Part shown: positions 46,120 through 54,949 of the stretch, piece after piece
Layout: the number at the start of each line of letters is the position of its first letter
Position numbering within the stretch: the stretch's first letter is position 1
Assembly: GCA_027489035.1 (NCBI GenBank)
Contig: JAIYAN010000015.1
Coordinates: 124,001-188,000, forward strand
DNA: 64,000 bases
Reading direction: 5' to 3'
DNA from: Chitinophagaceae bacterium
Lineage (GTDB): Bacteria > Bacteroidota > Bacteroidia > Chitinophagales > Chitinophagaceae
Made by a program: the position numbers and the translations under genes
Notes under the pieces: model-generated
Database searches by the model: none
Told to the model about the DNA's origin: nothing
What the model saw: only the letters and a program-made list of their open reading frames with translations

Positions 46120-46379
46120 GGGTTTAAGGCGCTACGCTGGTTTAATTCACTTCCTTGGTTTAAAACGCTTTGCTGGTTTAATATTATTTTCAACTCTTGC
46201 AGCATTTTTGTTAACACGAAGTCACAAAGACACAAAGGCGCAAAGGCACGACGTTTTTTTGTAAAACAAATATGCTAATAATTGGAAAATGCTTCCAACC
46301 TTTTGAACTCATTGAACGTATTGAACAGTTTTAACCATTAAACCGTTAAACCGTTAAACCTTTAAACCATTCAACCGTT
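46114..46379. repeat. Mosaic intergenic repeat between convergent genes
   Basis: Starts inside the last codons of the permease gene (GGTTTAAGG). It holds reverse-oriented GGTTTAATTC / CGCTTTGCTGGTTTAA units, the CACAAAGGCGCAAAGGCACGACG module, a GGAAAATGCTTCC hairpin, TTGAACTCATTGAAC units and a run of AACCATTAAACCGTTAAACC units that stops next to the convergent stop codon. Confidence 0.75.
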
Positions 46380-46380
46380 T

Positions 46381-47634
46381 TTACATCACTTCCGCCATAT
46401 TCGGAATTTCTTCGGCTTTATATTTTCCTTCGTCTAATTTTTTCTTTGTTTCTCTGAATGCGTTTAAAGTGGTATCAATGTCTTCAAAACTATGTGAAGC
46501 TGTGGGAATAAGTCGGTAAATGATGTCTCCTTTTGGAATTACAGGATATACGACGATACTACAAAAGATGTGATAATTTTCTCTAAGGTCCATTACCATT
46601 TGTGTGGCTTCAGGTACGTTGCCTTTCATATAAATTGGCGTTACCGGAGAGTTGGTGTTGCCAATGTCAAAACCACTTTCTTTTAATCCTGTTTGTAAAC
46701 GCGCCACATTTGCCCAAAGTTTTTCTCTTAATTCTGGCATGTTAATGGTCATTTCCATACGCTTAAGCATACCTTCTACAATTAACAATGGTAAACTTTT
46801 CGCAAATATTTGAGAGCGTGTGTTGTAACGTAAATATTTGATTACGGCTTTTGGTCCGCTGATAAATGCCCCAATACTTCCCATACTTTTTACGAATGTG
46901 CTGAAGTATAAATCGATTCCATCTTGGCAACCTTGCGCCTGATCTGCACCTGCGCCTGTTGGTCCCATGTAGCCAAATCCATGTGCGTCATCTATCAAAA
47001 TTCTAAATTCGTATTTCTGTTTTAAGGCAACGATTTCTTTTAAAATACCTTGCTCACCATCCATACCAAATACACCTTCAGTAATAACTAAAATTCCCCC
47101 ACCGTTTTTAGCTGCCAATTCTTTTGCACGTTGCAATTGTTTTTCACAATCTTCGATATCATTATGTTTAAATGCATAGCGATGTCCCATGTGCAAACGA
47201 ACGCCATCAACGATACAAGCATGTGATTCGGCATCATAAACTATTACATCTCTTCTATTTACCAAAGCATCTATGCAACTCATGATTCCTTGATAGCCAA
47301 AGTTTAAAAGCATGGTATCTTCACGACTTACAAATTTGCTGATAACATTTTCTAATTCTTCATGTTTTACGGAGTTTCCACTCATCATACGAGCACCCAT
47401 TGGGTTGCCCATGCCATATTTAGCAGCAGCTTCTGTATCCGCTTTTCTTACTTCTGGATGATTTACTAAACCCAAATAATTGTTTAAACTCCAAACAATC
47501 ATGTCCTTTCCCCTGAATTGCATGTGTGGTCCTAACTCGCCATCTAATTTTGGAAATGCAAAATAGCCATGCGCTCTATCCATGTGTTGACCAATTGGGC
47601 CACCATCTTTTACTAATTTTTCAAATACATCCAT
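46381..47634 (-). CDS. PLP-dependent alpha-oxoamine synthase (serine palmitoyltransferase / KBL / BioF-like)
   Basis: A 417-residue fold-type I enzyme that condenses an amino acid with an acyl-CoA with decarboxylation. Signature parts are WSLNNYLGLVNHPEVRKAD, MGARMMSGNSVKHEELE, LNFGYQGIMSCIDAL, DDAHGFGYMGPTGAG and the cofactor lysine in FSTFVKSMGSIGAF. The close family in Bacteroidota is abundant and usually assigned to lipid (sphingolipid or sulfonolipid) synthesis; which reaction applies is not decidable here. The frame stays open 91 codons upstream, but those overlap the divergent phosphatase gene and its promoter; the ATG at 47634 with a -7 box 37 bases before it is the start. Confidence 0.9.
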   Translation of the reverse strand: MDVFEKLVKDGGPIGQHMDRAHGYFAFPKLDGELGPHMQFRGKDMIVWSLNNYLGLVNHPEVRKADTEAAAKYGMGNPMGARMMSGNSVKHEELENVISKFVSREDTMLLNFGYQGIMSCIDALVNRRDVIVYDAESHACIVDGVRLHMGHRYAFKHNDIEDCEKQLQRAKELAAKNGGGILVITEGVFGMDGEQGILKEIVALKQKYEFRILIDDAHGFGYMGPTGAGADQAQGCQDGIDLYFSTFVKSMGSIGAFISGPKAVIKYLRYNTRSQIFAKSLPLLIVEGMLKRMEMTINMPELREKLWANVARLQTGLKESGFDIGNTNSPVTPIYMKGNVPEATQMVMDLRENYHIFCSIVVYPVIPKGDIIYRLIPTASHSFEDIDTTLNAFRETKKKLDEGKYKAEEIPNMAEVM

Positions 47635-47671
47635 TGCAGTAAATTTTTCGTTGTTTGTTAGTAATTTTTGG

Positions 47672-47679
47672 CAAAAATA
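47672..47679 (-). promoter_or_regulatory. -7 box of the alpha-oxoamine synthase gene
   Basis: Reverse-strand TATTTTTG, 37 bases before the ATG at 47634. Confidence 0.55.
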
Positions 47680-47750
47680 AGGCATTGATTTTATAATTGT
47701 AAACATTGGACTGATGCTTGTATTGATATTGTGCAGAACTATTGTTCTAT

Positions 47751-47758
47751 TATCTTTG
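47751..47758 (+). promoter_or_regulatory. -7 box of the alkaline phosphatase gene
   Basis: TATCTTTG matches TAnnTTTG; a TTG at 47729-47731 has the expected 19-base spacing. The ATG at 47774 follows after 15 bases. Confidence 0.65.
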
Positions 47759-47773
47759 TCGAAATTTAGATAT

Positions 47774-49465
47774 ATGCTTAAAAAATTAATAAAAACGTTC
47801 CTGTTGGTTCTGTTTAGTGCTTCAATATTTGCACAAACAAAAACCAATGTCAATAAATCAAAACAGACTGAAAAAAAAGCAGTAGTATCAATTACCAATG
47901 ATGCCATTCAAACGCATCCCAAATTGGTTATAGGTTTGGTGATTGATCAAATGCGTTGGGATTATTTATATAAATACCAAAATCGTTATGGAAATAATGG
48001 GTTCAAGCGCTTATTGAATCAAGGTTTCTCTTGCGAAAACACATTGATTACGCATATTCCAACCTATACTGCTGTTGGACATACGGGGATTTATACCGGC
48101 AGCTTACCTTCTATTCATGGTATTGTGGGCAATAATTGGTATGATAAAAATTCGGGTAAATCTGTTTATTGTACAGATGATTCTACCGTTTCGGGCGTTG
48201 GTAGCAATAACGATGAAGGAAAGATGAGTCCTAAAAATATGTTTACATCAACCATTGCTGATGAATTGAAATTGAGTAATCAATTTGCATCGAAATCATT
48301 TGGTATTTCTTTAAAAGATAGAGGGGCGATTTTACCGGCAGGACATAGTGCTAATGCTGCATTTTGGTTTGATGATAAAGAAGGCAAATGGATTTCAAGT
48401 ACTTATTATATGAAAGCATTGCCTGAATGGGTAAATCAGTTTAATGCAAAACAACAACCTGATAGTTTTATGGCACAAGATTGGAAAACCATGCTTCCAA
48501 TTGAGCAATACACAGAAAGTACAAAAGATGCATTAGATTATGAAGGCAATATTCCGGGAGAGAAAACAAATTATTTCCCGCATCAATTGAGCAAGATAAC
48601 GGACAAAAAATATTCGGCTTTTAAATACACGCCATTTGGAAATACATACACATTAAACTTTGCAAAATCAACCATTGAAAATGAAAACTTAGGTAAGGGT
48701 GCTGTTACTGATTTTTTAGCGGTGAGTTTGTCATCTACAGATTATATCGGTCATGTATTTGGACCTAATTCAATAGAAGTTGAAGATACGTACATCAGAC
48801 TCGATAAGGATATCGCTGATTTCTTAGCTTATTTGGATGGTATTTATGGAAAAAATAATTACTTATTTTTCTTGTCTGCCGATCATGGCGTGGCGCACAA
48901 TCCTTCTTTTTTATCAGAAAATAAATTGCCTGGCGGAAATTATTCAAATAAAGATTTAATCAAAGAATTGAATGATTCTATTCAAATGAAATTTGGTATT
49001 TCAAATGCTGTTGTGAAAATGGAAAATGCACAATTGTATTTACAAACATCTTTGTCGAATGGTTGGGACGGGAATAGTTTTTTAGTTAGCAAAACCATTG
49101 TGGACATTTTATCAACGAAATCATTTATTAGTCAGGCATACGACATTAAATTATTGTCGATGTCGCTTTTGCCAGAAGTGATAAAAACACGCGCGATGAA
49201 CAGTTATATCTCTAGTAGAAGTGGCGATATACAAATTGTACCAAAACCAGGATTTTTTGACGGAGGAAAAACTGGAACCACACATGGTGTTTGGAATCCT
49301 TATGATGCACATATTCCATTGTTGTTTTTGGGCTGGAATATCAAACAAGGAAAAACACATCGTGAAGTGCACATGACTGATATTGCTCCAACTGTATCTG
49401 CCCTTTTAAATATTCAAATGCCTAATGGCTGTGTGGGAAATGTAATTGGAGAAATTGTAGATTAA
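47774..49465 (+). CDS. Secreted alkaline phosphatase, PafA-like
   Basis: A 563-residue periplasmic phosphatase of the alkaline phosphatase superfamily. The ATG at 47774 gives a signal peptide (MLKKLIKTFLLVLFSASIFAQ) and follows the promoter; an upstream ATG at 47714 precedes the promoter box and is rejected. The metal and nucleophile motifs are VIGLVIDQMRWDYL (Asp ligands), ITHIPTYTAVGHTGIYTG (nucleophilic Thr, about residue 99), SSTDYIGHVFGPNS, FLSADHGVAHNP and GTTHGVWNPYDAHIPLLF. A threonine nucleophile is the PafA feature, as known from Flavobacterium-type phosphatases that work without phosphate starvation control. The TMTC-like gene follows after 60 bases. Confidence 0.92.
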   Translation: MLKKLIKTFLLVLFSASIFAQTKTNVNKSKQTEKKAVVSITNDAIQTHPKLVIGLVIDQMRWDYLYKYQNRYGNNGFKRLLNQGFSCENTLITHIPTYTAVGHTGIYTGSLPSIHGIVGNNWYDKNSGKSVYCTDDSTVSGVGSNNDEGKMSPKNMFTSTIADELKLSNQFASKSFGISLKDRGAILPAGHSANAAFWFDDKEGKWISSTYYMKALPEWVNQFNAKQQPDSFMAQDWKTMLPIEQYTESTKDALDYEGNIPGEKTNYFPHQLSKITDKKYSAFKYTPFGNTYTLNFAKSTIENENLGKGAVTDFLAVSLSSTDYIGHVFGPNSIEVEDTYIRLDKDIADFLAYLDGIYGKNNYLFFLSADHGVAHNPSFLSENKLPGGNYSNKDLIKELNDSIQMKFGISNAVVKMENAQLYLQTSLSNGWDGNSFLVSKTIVDILSTKSFISQAYDIKLLSMSLLPEVIKTRAMNSYISSRSGDIQIVPKPGFFDGGKTGTTHGVWNPYDAHIPLLFLGWNIKQGKTHREVHMTDIAPTVSALLNIQMPNGCVGNVIGEIVD

Positions 49466-49525
49466 ATTATTGAATTGATTTAAATTCATTTTTGAATGTT
49501 TGATGTAAAAATGCTTAAGTAAACA

Positions 49526-51370
49526 ATGAAAAAAAATACCGCATCCAATTCGCCAAAAACACAAGAAAAAATTGTTGCTCCAGAAACATCAAAACCCAAT
49601 TCGATATTCATAAGAATTGCCATTACCATTTTGATTTTATTTGTTTACGGTCAAACGGTGAATTTTGAATACACGCTAGATGATGATATTTTTTATCAAA
49701 AACACAGTTCGGTTCAAAAAGGAATTGAAGGCGTAGGCGAGTTGTTTAACCATGGAAGCATGGAGAAATTTGATGGTACTACTGGATTACAACCGTATCG
49801 TCCGATTACCTTGCTATCTTTCGCTGTTGAGAAACAAGCATTCGACAATAACCCATCTAAGTCGCATTTGTTGAACGTGTTGTTATATATACTTGTCATT
49901 CAAGTATTGATTTCCATATTGTTGAAATTGTTTTCGGAGGTCCATGTGCATTTAATCGCCGCCATCGTATTATTATTTGCTCTGCATCCGATTCATACGG
50001 AAGTAGTGTCTAGTGTAAAAAGTAGAGATGAATTGCTGGCTGCTTTATTTGGATTTTTGAGTTGGTTGTATTTTATACCCGCAGTTGATCAAACGAAATT
50101 GAACGCCAAGCAATTGGTTTATGCTTCCGTATTTTTTACCCTTGCATTATTATCTAAAGAAAGTGCGATTGCTTTTCTAGTGATTTTGCCACTTTCATTA
50201 ATCATGCTGCGTAAAATAAAAATTAAAGATTCACTGATTTATTCCATACCGTTATTGGTATTTACAGGTTTGTTTTTGTTTATAAGAAATGTAATCGTAG
50301 GCACCGAGAGTGCGCATCGTGGCATTGGTATTTTGGATAATGCGTTGAATGGGGCAGTAGGATTTGCCCAGGTTACCGCTACAAAATTTGAGATACTATT
50401 TTATTATTTAAAGTTATTGTTTGTGCCTTGGCCATTGAGTTGGGATTATTCGTTAAATCACATTCCCATTGTTGATTGGACAAGCACTTTGCCTTGGTTG
50501 GGTTTGGTATTTTATGGCGTTATTTTTATCATGGCCATTTTATTATTCAAGAACAATCCGGTTATATCATTTTCAATTTTGTTTTTTCTGGTGGCCTCAT
50601 CACCGACAAACAACTTTTTTATAAATAATGGTGCTACGGTAGCGGAGCGTTTTCTATTTGTACCTTCTTTGGCTTTTGCCATTGCATTTATTTACATACT
50701 TGCTTCGTTTACCAAAATCGATTTAAAAACATTTACAGGAAATAAAAAAAATCTGTTTATTGGCATTACTGCAATTATAATGTTGAGTTATTTTTCAATG
50801 GATTATATCAGAATACCAGATTGGAAAAATAACAATGCCTTATTTGAATCTGGTGTAGAAGTGGCGCCGAATAGCAGTCGTACCAATCAAGCATATGCTA
50901 CAGAATGTATAAACCAAGCAAGGGCAAGTGTTTCGGAGGAAGAAAGAAATCAATTGATGCAAAAAGCAATTGGATATTTTAATAAGAGTTTAAGTATAAT
51001 GCCTGGAAATGCTGATGCTTCGTACAAGTTGGCTCAGGTGTATGAAATGGTTGGCAACCAAGATAGCGCCATTTCGAATTATAAAAAATCCATTCAAGCA
51101 AAGCCAACCTACTATGTGGCATTTAATAATTTAGGTGCTATTTATGCAGGACAAAAGAAATTTGATTCAGCGCAAACCTGCTTTGAAAAAGCATATAAAC
51201 TGGATACGACTCAAAGCTTGTCGATTACCAATTTAATGGTGGTGTATATCAACACTGGTCAGCTAGATAAAGTGATTTATTATGGAGAGAAGGCCAATCA
51301 AATGGGTATAGACGAACCGAAAATAAAGGATCTGCTTTTGAAGGCAAAACAATTAAAAAGTCAAAATTAA
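49526..51370 (+). CDS. TMTC-like membrane glycosyltransferase with C-terminal TPR repeats
   Basis: 614 residues. After a short cytoplasmic N-terminus, about ten membrane helices begin at residue 28. The LDDD motif (52-54) in the first periplasmic loop is the metal/lipid-donor site of GT-C transferases, followed by PYRPITLLSFAVEKQAF and ALHPIHTEVVSSVKSRDELLAALFGFLSW, as in TMTC and DUF1736 proteins. Residues about 455-610 are TPR repeats (KSLSIMPGNADASYKLAQVYEMVGNQDSAI, PTYYVAFNNLGAIYAGQKKFDSA). Eukaryotic relatives are O-mannosyltransferases; in Bacteroidota O-glycosylation of secreted proteins is common, so a role there is a reasonable inference. The stop codon lies inside a seven-base repeat array. 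Confidence 0.86.
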   Translation: MKKNTASNSPKTQEKIVAPETSKPNSIFIRIAITILILFVYGQTVNFEYTLDDDIFYQKHSSVQKGIEGVGELFNHGSMEKFDGTTGLQPYRPITLLSFAVEKQAFDNNPSKSHLLNVLLYILVIQVLISILLKLFSEVHVHLIAAIVLLFALHPIHTEVVSSVKSRDELLAALFGFLSWLYFIPAVDQTKLNAKQLVYASVFFTLALLSKESAIAFLVILPLSLIMLRKIKIKDSLIYSIPLLVFTGLFLFIRNVIVGTESAHRGIGILDNALNGAVGFAQVTATKFEILFYYLKLLFVPWPLSWDYSLNHIPIVDWTSTLPWLGLVFYGVIFIMAILLFKNNPVISFSILFFLVASSPTNNFFINNGATVAERFLFVPSLAFAIAFIYILASFTKIDLKTFTGNKKNLFIGITAIIMLSYFSMDYIRIPDWKNNNALFESGVEVAPNSSRTNQAYATECINQARASVSEEERNQLMQKAIGYFNKSLSIMPGNADASYKLAQVYEMVGNQDSAISNYKKSIQAKPTYYVAFNNLGAIYAGQKKFDSAQTCFEKAYKLDTTQSLSITNLMVVYINTGQLDKVIYYGEKANQMGIDEPKIKDLLLKAKQLKSQN

Positions 51371-51482
51371 AAAGTAAAAAGTAAAAAGTGAAAAGTGAAA
51401 ATGCTTGTCTGCAAAAATGTTTGAGATTTTTAAAATAAGGATTATCGTTTTGAATTTTAACTTTTGACTTTTTACTTCACCA
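51364..51482. repeat. Inverted pair of seven-base arrays
   Basis: AAAAAGT-type units with period seven run from the last codon of the TMTC-like gene to about 51402, and reverse-complement units (TTTTAAC, TTTTGAC, TTTTTAC) with the same period lie at about 51451-51476. The halves can pair as a long imperfect hairpin between two same-strand genes. Confidence 0.7.
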
Positions 51483-51501
51483 ATCATTCCCCACGATTAG
51501 T

Positions 51502-51509
51502 TATTTTTG
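51502..51509 (+). promoter_or_regulatory. -7 box of cca, next to the start codon
   Basis: TATTTTTG is followed by TCCCAC and then the ATG at 51516. Transcription would start within a few bases of the ATG, implying a leaderless or near-leaderless mRNA. Confidence 0.55.
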
Positions 51510-51515
51510 TCCCAC

Positions 51516-52946
51516 ATGCATATTCCATTAACGATTTACGAGAAAAAAATACTTGAAAAAATTGCCAAAGCTGCTCAGGGTTTGCATGTGGAAAGCTATG
51601 TGATTGGCGGATTTGTACGAGATAAAATCATCAATAGAAATACAAAAGATTTGGATGTGGTTTGTATTGGAGATGGCATTGCCTTAGCGCATGAAGTAGC
51701 GTTGCAATTCCGTCCGGCACCTCAGGTGAATTTTTTTAAAAATTTTGGTACGGCTCAAATTAAAATTATAGATCCTTCTACGCAAGAAGAATTAGAGATA
51801 GAATTCGTAGGTGCTAGAAAAGAAAGCTACACTTACGACAGTCGAAATCCAATTGTAGAAGCGGGTAGTTTGGAAGATGATCAAAATAGGAGAGACTTCA
51901 CCATAAATGCGCTGGCAATCAGTTTAAATAAAGATGATTTTGGTGCGTTGCTTGATCCGTTTAATGGTGTTGGTGATTTGGAACTGGGCATCATAAAAAC
52001 GCCATTAAAGCCAGAAGAAACATTTAGTGACGATCCGCTTCGAATGATGCGTGCCATTCGTTTTTCGGCGCAATTGAATTATACAATTGAAGCACAAACG
52101 CTTACTGCCATTTCTAAAATGGCGCATCGAATAAAAATTGTAAGTGGCGAAAGAATTACCGACGAGTTGAACAAGATATTGATGTGTAAAAAGCCGTCCA
52201 TAGGTTTTGACTTGTTGTATAAAACCGGCATCTTGAAAATTATATTTCCACAAATGGTTGCATTGGCTGGTGCTGAATATATTGATGGTAAAGGGCATAA
52301 AGATAATTTTTACCATACCATTCAAGTGGTGGATAATATTGCCGAAAATACCGATGATTTATGGTTGAGATGGGCTGCGGTACTACATGACATTGCCAAG
52401 CCTAACACAAAGAAATTTGAAGAAGGACATGGCTGGACTTTTCATGGGCATGAAGTGGTTGGCGGCAGGATGGTGCCTAAAATATTTACCCAACTCAAGC
52501 TTCCACTGAATGAAAAAATGAAGTTTGTGCGTAAGATGGTTGAATTGCACCTTCGCCCGATTTCATTGACCAAAGAAAACATTACCGACTCTGCCGTTAG
52601 GCGATTGATTTTTGATGCGGGTGATGATTTAGAATCTTTATTTACACTTTGCCGAGCTGATATTACTTCTAAAAACAAAGAAAAGGTAAAACGGTTTTTA
52701 TCCAACTTTGAAATGGTGATGGAGCGTTGCGCGGAGGTAGAAGAGAAAGACCACATTCGAAATTGGCAACCGCCGATAACCGGAGAAATGATTATGGCGC
52801 ATTTTAATTTGCATCCCAGTAGGGAAGTGGGCATTATAAAAAACGCGATTCGAGAAGCCATATTAGATGGTGCAATACCAAACGAATATAATGCTGCATA
52901 TGAATTTATGTTGCAACAAGGTCAGATGCTGGGTTTGGGAAAATAA
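51516..52946 (+). CDS. cca: CCA-adding tRNA nucleotidyltransferase with HD domain
   Basis: Adds or repairs the 3' CCA of tRNA. The 476 residues start with the class II nucleotidyltransferase head (YVIGGFVRDKIINRNTKDLDVVCIG, where GGxVRD and DLDVV hold the catalytic aspartates). RRDFTINALAISL, DPLRMMRAIRFSAQL and GERITDELNKIL follow, and then an HD phosphohydrolase domain (HTIQVVDNIA, RWAAVLHDIAKP, FHGHEVVGG). The HD domain is usual in the bacterial long forms. A TTG start nine bases upstream lies inside the promoter box and is not used. The ffs gene follows on the same strand with its own promoter. Confidence 0.94.
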   Translation: MHIPLTIYEKKILEKIAKAAQGLHVESYVIGGFVRDKIINRNTKDLDVVCIGDGIALAHEVALQFRPAPQVNFFKNFGTAQIKIIDPSTQEELEIEFVGARKESYTYDSRNPIVEAGSLEDDQNRRDFTINALAISLNKDDFGALLDPFNGVGDLELGIIKTPLKPEETFSDDPLRMMRAIRFSAQLNYTIEAQTLTAISKMAHRIKIVSGERITDELNKILMCKKPSIGFDLLYKTGILKIIFPQMVALAGAEYIDGKGHKDNFYHTIQVVDNIAENTDDLWLRWAAVLHDIAKPNTKKFEEGHGWTFHGHEVVGGRMVPKIFTQLKLPLNEKMKFVRKMVELHLRPISLTKENITDSAVRRLIFDAGDDLESLFTLCRADITSKNKEKVKRFLSNFEMVMERCAEVEEKDHIRNWQPPITGEMIMAHFNLHPSREVGIIKNAIREAILDGAIPNEYNAAYEFMLQQGQMLGLGK

Positions 52947-52996
52947 TTTCTTGAAAATTCTATAAAATAAAAATCTGCTTCGCTATTAAAATGTCT

Positions 52997-53004
52997 TATA
53001 TTTG
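52997..53004 (+). promoter_or_regulatory. -7 box of ffs
   Basis: TATATTTG matches TAnnTTTG and ends four bases before the predicted 5' end of the SRP RNA, an ideal spacing that supports the assigned start. Confidence 0.7.
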
Positions 53005-53008
53005 CCTC

Positions 53009-53102
53009 GGCAAGTCTTATACGGCCAGCTCCTGTTGAACTCCCCCAGGACCGGAAGGTAGCAAGGGTAGATGGTTGAGCGGTGCGATGTAAGTAACTTG
53101 CC
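53009..53102 (+). ncRNA. ffs: Small signal recognition particle RNA (4.5S-type)
   Basis: About 94 bases. The ends pair (GGCAAGT at 53009 with ACTTGCC at 53096-53102). The conserved SRP core is present: GGCCAGCTCCTGTTGAACTC, then CAGGACCGGAAGGTAGCA with the GGAA tetraloop, and AAGGGTAGATGGTTGAGCGG forming the asymmetric internal loops bound by Ffh. There is no Alu domain, so it is the short bacterial form. It is followed by TTTTTATTTT, a likely terminator tail. Its protein receptor FtsY is encoded at about 35.6 kb. A reverse-strand open frame across it is not a gene. Confidence 0.96.
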
Positions 53103-53117
53103 ATTTTTATTTTCTGT

Positions 53118-53162
53118 AAAGCCCCATCCCCAGCCCTTCCCCAATAGGAGAAGGGAGCTCAG
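53118..53162. repeat. C-rich intergenic repeat module
   Basis: GCCCCATCCCCAGCCCTTCC followed by AGGAGAAGGGAGC, the same module as at 7935, 10291 and, reversed, 57880. It forms an imperfect CCCTTCC/GGAGAAGGG hairpin. Confidence 0.7.
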
Positions 53163-53239
53163 TTACTTTTTCTTGTCAATCTCTTTTTAAACTCATTTTT
53201 TAAGCCAAATCAATTAATTTTAGTTTTAAAAAATTCGAA

Positions 53240-53851
53240 ATGACATATTCATATTTAGCATTGGGTGATAGTTATACAATAGGCGAGCAAGTTCCATATT
53301 ATGATAATTTTCCAAATCAAACGGTTCAATTGTTGCGCGTACATTTTGGACAAGAAAAACAATTTGCTTCTCCTGAAATAATTGCCAAAACAGGTTGGAC
53401 AACAGATGAATTGTTGAACCAGATTTCACAAACCCATTTTCTATCTCAATATGATGTGGTGAGTTTATTAATAGGGGTGAACAATCAATATCGAGGTTAT
53501 TCGCTTGAGGTTTATAAAACAGAATTTACCCTGCTTTTAAATAAAGCCATTGCATTTTCTGGTGGAAACAACAACCGCGTTTTTGTATTAAGCATTCCAG
53601 ATTGGGGTGTAACGCCATTTGCAGCGGATAGAGATGCCTCGAAAATTGCTTTAGAAATTGATGCGTTTAATTTGGCTTGTAAAGAGATCACAGAACAGCA
53701 CGGTTGTACATTTATTGATATCACCACATCGCAAAGGGTTGATGGTGCCAATGCTGAATTTTTAGCGGAAGATAAATTGCATCCTTCGGGGAATGAGTAT
53801 GGGAAATGGGCGGCAAAGTTGTTTGAGGAGGTAGTGGTTAAATGTTTGTAG
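53240..53851 (+). CDS. SGNH/GDSL hydrolase
   Basis: A 203-residue esterase-type hydrolase without a signal peptide. The four family blocks are visible: block I LALGDSYTIGEQ with the nucleophilic serine, block II around AKTGWTTDELL (oxyanion glycine), block III LLIGVNNQYRG (asparagine), and block V EDKLHPSGNEYGKWA with the Asp-x-x-His pair. The substrate (ester or acetyl group) is unknown. The stop codon TAG is itself part of the TTTGTAG seven-base array that follows, so the last residues may have been shaped by the repeat. Confidence 0.9.
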   Translation: MTYSYLALGDSYTIGEQVPYYDNFPNQTVQLLRVHFGQEKQFASPEIIAKTGWTTDELLNQISQTHFLSQYDVVSLLIGVNNQYRGYSLEVYKTEFTLLLNKAIAFSGGNNNRVFVLSIPDWGVTPFAADRDASKIALEIDAFNLACKEITEQHGCTFIDITTSQRVDGANAEFLAEDKLHPSGNEYGKWAAKLFEEVVVKCL

Positions 53852-53925
53852 TTTGTAGTTTGTTGTTTGTAGTTTGTTGTTTGTTGTTTGGAAATTTAAC
53901 GCCAAACGCCAAACACCTAACGTTT
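53842..53925. repeat. Seven-base TTTGTAG/TTTGTTG array with inverted partner
   Basis: Seven-base units TTTGTAG and TTTGTTG run from the stop codon of the SGNH gene to about 53890, followed by reverse-complement GCCAAAC units. The array lies between convergent genes and could fold into a hairpin. Confidence 0.75.
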
Positions 53926-53939
53926 TCCAATTTAATTTC

Positions 53940-54935
53940 TTATTTCATTTTTCTGTTGAGAATACTGATTAGTAGCTGTTTGACGGTTTTCATCTCATCT
54001 GCCTTGCTTGCTGCAACAAATAAAGTTAAACTAGCTAATGCTTCGTTACTAATAATCGTTTGTCCTTGCTCATTATACAATAATTTATTTCGATTTAAGA
54101 ACAATAGAAAGCAGGCGGCAGCAATTCTTTTATTTCCATCTACAAATGCATGATTCTTTACAATTAAATAAAGTAGCATTGATGCTTTTTCTTCTATGCT
54201 TAAATAGATGTCCTTTTTGTCAAATTGCTGTTGAATTACAGTAATGGCGCTTTTAAATCCATCGTCTTTTTCTTTTCCGAAAATATCAGATTTGAAATCC
54301 ATTTTCATTTTATCTACCAGTTCCATGAATTCTTTTAAAGTCGGATATTCAGCTTTCAACGTATGATTTCCATTGGTGTCTAATGACTCATGATCGTAAT
54401 CGTCTAGAAGTTGTAACCCTACACTAAACTGATGAAGCCAAGCATAGTTTTCATTATTGTTCGCATGTTCTTCAATAGCTCTGCTAAGAATCCGAATGCC
54501 ATCGTGGAGCACTTTTATTTCCTTGTTTTTTTGAGCTAAGCGTTTTTCATTTACAGCAACACCTTCAATAAGGTAATCTTTTAATCGTTGAGTAGCCCAT
54601 TGGCGGAATTGTGTGCCTCGAATAGATTTAACCCGATATCCAACTGAAATGATGATATCAAGATTAAAAAATTCCAATTCTCTTTCAACAAATCTTTTGC
54701 CCTCTTTTTGAACTGTCAAGGATTCCTTGACAGTTCCTTTTCTTGATAACTCCTTCTCTTTGAAACAGTTATTGATGTGCAAACTGATATTTTGCTTGGT
54801 TTGTCCAAATAGGATTGCCATCTGTTGTTGTGTCAACCATACAGTTTCATTTTCAAAATTGACTTCAATTTGTGTTTTATTGTCTTTTGTTTTGTAAATA
54901 ATGATTTCCTTCATATGATTAATTAATGATTGCAT
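53940..54935 (-). CDS. RhuM-Fic/Doc family protein
   Basis: 331 residues in two parts. The N-terminal ~130 residues are the RhuM-type DNA-binding domain (ETVWLTQQQMAILFGQTKQNISLHINN, TVKESLTVQKEGKRFVERELEFFNLDIIISVGYRV, GTQFRQWATQRLKDYL). After a helical linker, residues about 200-320 form a Doc-type Fic domain with the signature HAFVDGNKRIAAACFLLF (262-279). In the toxin Doc this histidine motif transfers phosphate to elongation factor Tu; whether this protein acts likewise is unknown. The domain pairing is known but uncharacterised. An ATG at 54914 (MKEI) is an alternative start. The segment encoding TVKESLTV contains a perfect 25-base palindrome. Lies in an accessory island with RhuM remnants. 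Confidence 0.88.
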   Translation of the reverse strand: MQSLINHMKEIIIYKTKDNKTQIEVNFENETVWLTQQQMAILFGQTKQNISLHINNCFKEKELSRKGTVKESLTVQKEGKRFVERELEFFNLDIIISVGYRVKSIRGTQFRQWATQRLKDYLIEGVAVNEKRLAQKNKEIKVLHDGIRILSRAIEEHANNNENYAWLHQFSVGLQLLDDYDHESLDTNGNHTLKAEYPTLKEFMELVDKMKMDFKSDIFGKEKDDGFKSAITVIQQQFDKKDIYLSIEEKASMLLYLIVKNHAFVDGNKRIAAACFLLFLNRNKLLYNEQGQTIISNEALASLTLFVAASKADEMKTVKQLLISILNRKMK

Positions 54936-54949
54936 TTTCTTTAATTGTT

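Noticed and set aside
47635..47907. N-terminal extension of the alpha-oxoamine synthase (91 codons)
   Set aside because: It covers its own promoter box and the 5' end of the divergent phosphatase gene; family proteins start at MDVFEKL.
52922..53104. Reverse-strand frame of 60 codons over the SRP RNA
   Set aside because: It overlaps the highly conserved ffs sequence and the end of cca, and it has no protein-like pattern.
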